Origin: Cruorifilaria tuberocauda
Lineage: Eukaryota > Nematoda > Chromadorea > Rhabditida > Onchocercidae
Length of the DNA: 64,000 nt
Reading direction: 5' to 3'
Assembly (NCBI GenBank): GCA_013365365.1
Contig: JABVXU010000182.1
Location: forward strand, 1-64,000
The position numbers and the translations under genes are program-made. Position 1 is the first letter of the stretch. The number at the start of each line of letters is the position of its first letter. Below, in pieces: positions 55,901 through 61,900 of this stretch. The notes under the pieces were generated by a model. It made no database searches and was not told the origin of the DNA. It saw nothing but the letters and a program-made list of their open reading frames with translations.

Positions 55901-58900
55901 TGGCATAAATCGATGTAGGATCTTTTTCCACGTTATAGTCGAATTACCTCGGGGACAACAACGGTTGATCCAACGGAACAAACTGTCGAAGACGGAGATC
56001 CATCACAGAATCATGTTTTGTGCCCAGTGAGCCGAATGCTGTGTTAAAGTGGAGGAAAGAAAATAGTGAACTACCGGTTGAAGCAACTCAAAGTAACGGA
56101 ATTTTATATATTCCGGAAACGGAAAGTGAAGATGCCGGAAGTTATATTTGTAGCATGGATGATTTTCTTGGTGCACAAATTGATTCCATTCCAGCACGTA
56201 TTAACGTGAAACAGCAAACTTTTAACATTTTCGAGTATGAATTACTATGGTCAAATTTTCGTACCTTTACAAAATTAGGAGAATTGCAATATTCGAAGAA
56301 ATAAGTAAAGCAATAATCAGAATACAAATTTGTAAGGATCGGGAAAGAAAGGAAGTGAAATATAAAATATTTCCCTGCTAACTAAATATTAATTTAAATT
56401 TTATTTTTTTAAATATATTTATAGATATTTATAATAAATATATTTATAAATATTTATAAAAATGTTTAAATTTTATTCAGGTCCTAAAATCGCTTCTTTC
56501 CTATTTACTACAAAATATATTTTGCAACTTATTTAATGCCGTTTTCTTCTTTTTTAATGCGACCGCTATAATTCATAAATCGAAATGTTAAAAGAATTAA
56601 CAATTAACGTTTCTAAATTTTTCAATTTATCTTATTTTCTATTAATTTAAATTGTTTTTGTATGAACTAATTTTCCATGCTGAGAAAAATCACCAAATTG
56701 AAAAATTATCTAATATTTTTCTGTGAAGAGAATTTAAAAGACGATGAAAAGGCGTTATAGAAGGAAAGTACCACTGGTCTTTCCGAGATCGTTAACGTCA
56801 ACAAAAGTGATTTGGTGCGTTTCTTGGGTTACGTGCCGGATAAAAGTGCGCAATCACTTCGTTGGCATTCAACAATCAAGGTGGATCATCACCCGAAGAA
56901 GCACACGTTTATTACGGCGTTCTAACAATTGATAAAGCTCGTTAACTGATACTGGAGAGTACACATGCACGGATGCGAGCCATCACGAAGTGCTGCACCG
57001 GCAATCTTGACAGTGGTGCGTGATGATAATAGCGGTGAAGTAGACGTAAATACGTGATAGTGATGAATATAATAATCACAGAGGAGAACAGCAGTATGAA
57101 AATCATGATATGGAACATGGAACAATGGAGGAGAATGCGACTGATGAATATGATGAGCATGGAAGTAATCATGATAAGAATAATAATCATGAATATTATA
57201 TTAACCATCATATTGTTGATCACGGTAACTGCTTTTGATTTTCGTTTTATTTTCTCTTTTAGTTTTTAGTTATCCTTCGCTTCAATCTAACAAAATTTTT
57301 AGTTCAATCAGCTTTTTAAAATCTTTCTTTTGCTGCTATATTCAGCTGCTCATTGAAATATTTTTCGACAAAAGCTTTAGTAATTTATCAAATACTATTA
57401 GCTTTTGTCTTTTTTATTGTTACTATTTGCATGCAGCAAATTAATAACTTCTGGTTTCGCTTAATCTAGTATTATTTTCGTTTACTTCTTTTTTTCGTTG
57501 TTTCTCAAGTTTTTCAGGAACTAAAAATATTCCTGAATCAGATTACTCACCATATTCGCCCGTTAATAATTTCTGCCAACAGTTGCTATTGAAATCTAAT
57601 ATTTAAGATGTACAAATAGCTATTTCAGATTTTGATTTGGAAACTGAATGCCGAATTTTATAACTCATGATTGATTATTGGACAAGTTCATGAGAAATTT
57701 AATTACAGGCGGTAAACCACCGCTACCGATTGCAACACCAAATGATCAGGTTGTCAAAGTTGGTGAAACGGCACGGTTCCATTGCGATCCAAACAGCGAT
57801 ACGCCAGCAAATATTCGCTGGGGATATGGGACTCCCGATGGTCCGTTACGAGGTGATGTGGTGTCAGATGGTAATGATTTGATCATCAGTTCAGCAGATA
57901 GTTCAGCTGCTGGCGAATACTTCTGCATTGCAACCAATCAATATGGTTCCGGTGAAGCTGAACCCGTCCGACTCCATATTACCGAAAGTACGTCCTTCGA
58001 AATTGAATCTGAATTAAGTTTAACAGGTGTTTAGGATTTTATATTCCCAATAATAGTACAATTTCTAATGGCGTTTTTTGCATACTTCGTTTGAACTTTA
58101 CTTCCTGCTGAGCTTGTCAAACAGAATAACAGCACTGTTAACTGGTTCCATGTAACAATTAATTTACTTACTTTAGTTATTTGATTAGTCAACAGCTTGT
58201 ATGTAAAATAAATGAATAAATAAAATATTTGAACAACAATAATAAGCTAAATTAATTAGTAAAAACAGTTTTGTTCAGAAGAAGAACCTCCAACAGCACG
58301 TGTGGTACCGCGTGTTTGGAATGGACAACCTGGTGATAAGCATCAGTTCCAATGCATCACTACCGGTTCTCCAGAACCAACTGTGACTTGGAGCGGACCG
58401 AGTGGTGAAGCACTGCCTGATGATGTTACTGATGCTGGGAACGGTTTCTTGGATTTCCAAAATGCTCGAGCTGATATGAGTGGTGATTATACATGTACGG
58501 CAACTAACATTGCTGGTGAGGCTAGTGATCACGGATCCGTGAATATTGGACCTTCACTTACCGTACGTACCACTCCACCCGGACCACGAATAGTTTTAAC
58601 CGCTGGTGAACCACTGGAGATTAAATGTGAAGCATTCGGTGAACCGGAACCGGAAGTTGAATGGTTACAGTAAGGATTTCATAAATTTATTTAATGAAAG
58701 TTTACTTTTAGCCTATAATTTCTTGTCAGTATTATTTATATACAGAAGAGAGATAAAATTACGTACATTTTTAATCCTTTTATCGAAATCTTTTTTTGGT
58801 AATAATTTAGATCTCGTTTTCTAATGTAGCAACAAGTCTATTTTTCAGTGACCCGGGACCAGAACGCGGTGATCTACCAGATGATTTCAAGCCGGTCACA

Positions 58901-61900
58901 ATTTCGGAACAATTCATTCGGCACCCAAGTATTGGACTTGGTAATGCTGGTATATACACATGTAGAGGTAGCAATACTCAAGCTTCAGCTAAGAAGGATA
59001 TTTATATCGAAGGTATGCTAAATTTAATTTGACTTGAAATGGTCTAATTTAGTGAGGAATGAATTTGTGCATGAATTTATCTCTTTCACTATTATGTTAC
59101 TTTGGATGAATGTAAATGAACGATATTTGCGTGCATCGTATGATCCTACGAAGGAATCAGTTTATTCCGTTTAATCAGAGGAAAGAAGATTTCAGGGAGT
59201 ATTTCCTTTCAGTCATGATACTAATGCATTATATTTAATTGAATGAGCATGGCAAAGCTCAATATTCTTTCATTATTTAGCTTCATTGCAATTTGTAGAA
59301 GTAATTTACAAATTATAGGAGAATTTTGTTTTAAACTCTTATTTAGCATTAATAAGAACACGTAAGCGATATTTTATTGCGTGATGTTGCAGTCGTGGAA
59401 CCATCAAAAGTAGCAACGGTTGCGATCCTTGGCGGTTCAACGCAATGGTTTGAACCTGGTATGCCAGTTGATTTGATATGTGCTGCGACGGGTAGCGAAA
59501 TTGTTGATCGTATTCAATGGGTCAAAGTTGATGGTGCATTACCGGATAATGGAAAAGAAGCGGAACTTGGGGTTTTGCATATTTCTAAATTTAAAGTAAG
59601 ATGCTGTTCACTTACTGGTTTAAATGCAAATATTTATGAGTATCTCGTCTATTGCTTTTTCCTTTCTTATTGTGAACAAAATCATATACTCATATACTGA
59701 CTTCATACATAACAAAATCATACACTAACTTTCAATTTTGCACATTGGACTTTTCCCACTGATTATTTACTATATATTTTGTAAGTTTAAATCGTGCAAA
59801 TGCATTTTTCCTTTATCGGTTCAACTAAGTTTAGTAATAATCAGTGATCATGATGAATCAGCATCATGATCAATTAACAGAAATCAAGATATTTCTCAGA
59901 AATATCATCCTATCTGTCATTTTATGGAATGATGATACACTTAAATTGAAAAAGTTTTTTTTGTTATAGCCATCAGATAGCGGCGAATATGAGTGTCGTG
60001 GATACCGTCACGATGAATTAGTGGGAAGTAATCGAGTTACAATACATGCTGCCGCTTTGGTGCCATCAGATGTGGCGCAGGTGGAAATTGACTCGCCCGC
60101 CGTTCGAGTTCTTGATCAGGGTGAATCTATTAAGCTTACATGTGCAGTTCGAGGCAAGTTCTTCAACAATTTATTTAATTTCTTTCTATATTACTTTGCT
60201 TAAGGATTTTAAATGCATTCTGATGGGTTAAGAAAATTTTCCAACAAAGAAATAGAAAATTTTTGAAATGTTAGATATTTTAATTTTTATTTTGTATTTT
60301 ACCAGTATTTTATATGTGCGAAATGTCAAAAGCTAACTTAATCTAACTCATAAATAATACTTGTTGTTCACTTCTTACTAATTATACTAATATATTATAA
60401 CTGAAAAAATTAACATTGATATCAGAATGACAAGTAAATTTCATAGTTGCAAAATGTAATTTTAATTGTTACTGAAATAACCCGTAGTTAAGTTGACCAG
60501 TAAACATATATATGTACTTTGTGCACACTTTTCTACCTTCAAAAATATAATCATATAGATAGTTTAATGATCTTTTTTATCCTGAAATTTAAATAAAAGT
60601 TGGAATTTTAGTTAGGAACTTTAGTCTTATTGGTTGCATGTCTTGCTACTTGATAATATACTCAAAATTCTTCACATGTTGACCTAGCAGAGATAAGCTT
60701 GAAGAATTGACTAATTGTTATTTACTTTGTGAAAAGTAAATTTCGGACATGATAAGGGAAGTGCAAACTCATTTCCTATCTTATCGTAGTAAGCAAATGA
60801 AACACATAGCAACAATTACGAGCATAGCATTGTCAGCTTTTTGTTTTGATAACATTTTGCAGAAACAACCACTCCATATCTTCTAACTTGGTATCACTTG
60901 GCTGGCAAGGACAGTTTAAATCAAACACCAATGATCCTAAACCATGATAAGATATTGTTCCTGAATGAAGTTGATTTCAATACACAAGGCATTTACTGGG
61001 TACATTTCGAGAGTTCATCTGGTGAAAACATTCGCAGTAAACCGATTTATCTTCTTGTCCGTAACACAATTACCGGTCATGTCCTTTTTTATTTCTTTTC
61101 TTTTTTGTGGTGTGTGTTTTTCACCTAACTGATATCTTATCATTTCTCATTTCATTCGTTTATTACCACTGCAATATGATTATTCGAAAGGAAATTATCA
61201 TTTCATATGAACGGTTTGGAAAGCGAAGTCAAGCCTAATAACCTATCAGTGATCTGCAAGCATCGTCGTTCACATTATTCACCAAATAATAATGTCTTTC
61301 AGTGAAACAGCTAGAAGTTTTTTTGTTTAGGACTGTTGTAATTGACGCCATTTCAAACTGATAATATCTTCTTTATCACTAACATTGCTCTGATCATTGT
61401 CATGTCTCGTCTATGCTATTACTAACCGCACATTTGAAATACTGTTTAAATAGTAGCTGTACTAGGTATGACAGAAGTTCTCTAAGAAGTAGCGAAAACT
61501 TTCAAGAATCGTGAAAAACCAATCATGAAAAAGTAAGTATATTCTGAGAGGACTGCTAGATTCAGGCGGCGATGAGAACGGTGTCAACTTCGAGTGGGCT
61601 TTGCTTCGTGGTGGCAGTATCATCCGGCAGTATTCGGAGGACAGCACACTGGTAATCAAAAAAGCCGATCCATCGAACGATTATGGCGTGTACCGATGCG
61701 AAGTGGAAGACGACGACGGCGAGCTGATCGGGCAAGCGTACACGGCTGTCACCATCGGATTCACCGACCCTTCCAGTCTGTTGAGAACATATTTACTTGC
61801 ACTCTCCTCAGATAGTTCATTGATTAGGACATTGTCGGGATTGCTGCTTATCTCAGCTAGCCGCACAGCATGCGTGCCTCAGTTTTAGCTATTACCTGAG

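Larger units (their letters stand above)
54487..57708 (+). other. Perlecan intron holding three Ig relics
   Basis: This 3.2 kb intron separates intact Ig repeats 4 and 5. Joining 54486 to 57709 directly keeps phase 1 (codon C|GC). The three decayed Ig exons inside are listed separately. The rest is AT-rich with a short local repeat of ATTTATAA-like units near 56410-56460. Confidence 0.7.

Noticed and set aside
57054..57269. Met/Ile-rich frame of 71 codons
   Set aside because: A shifted reading of the Asp/Glu/Asn/His tail of decayed Ig exon 3; no independent support.
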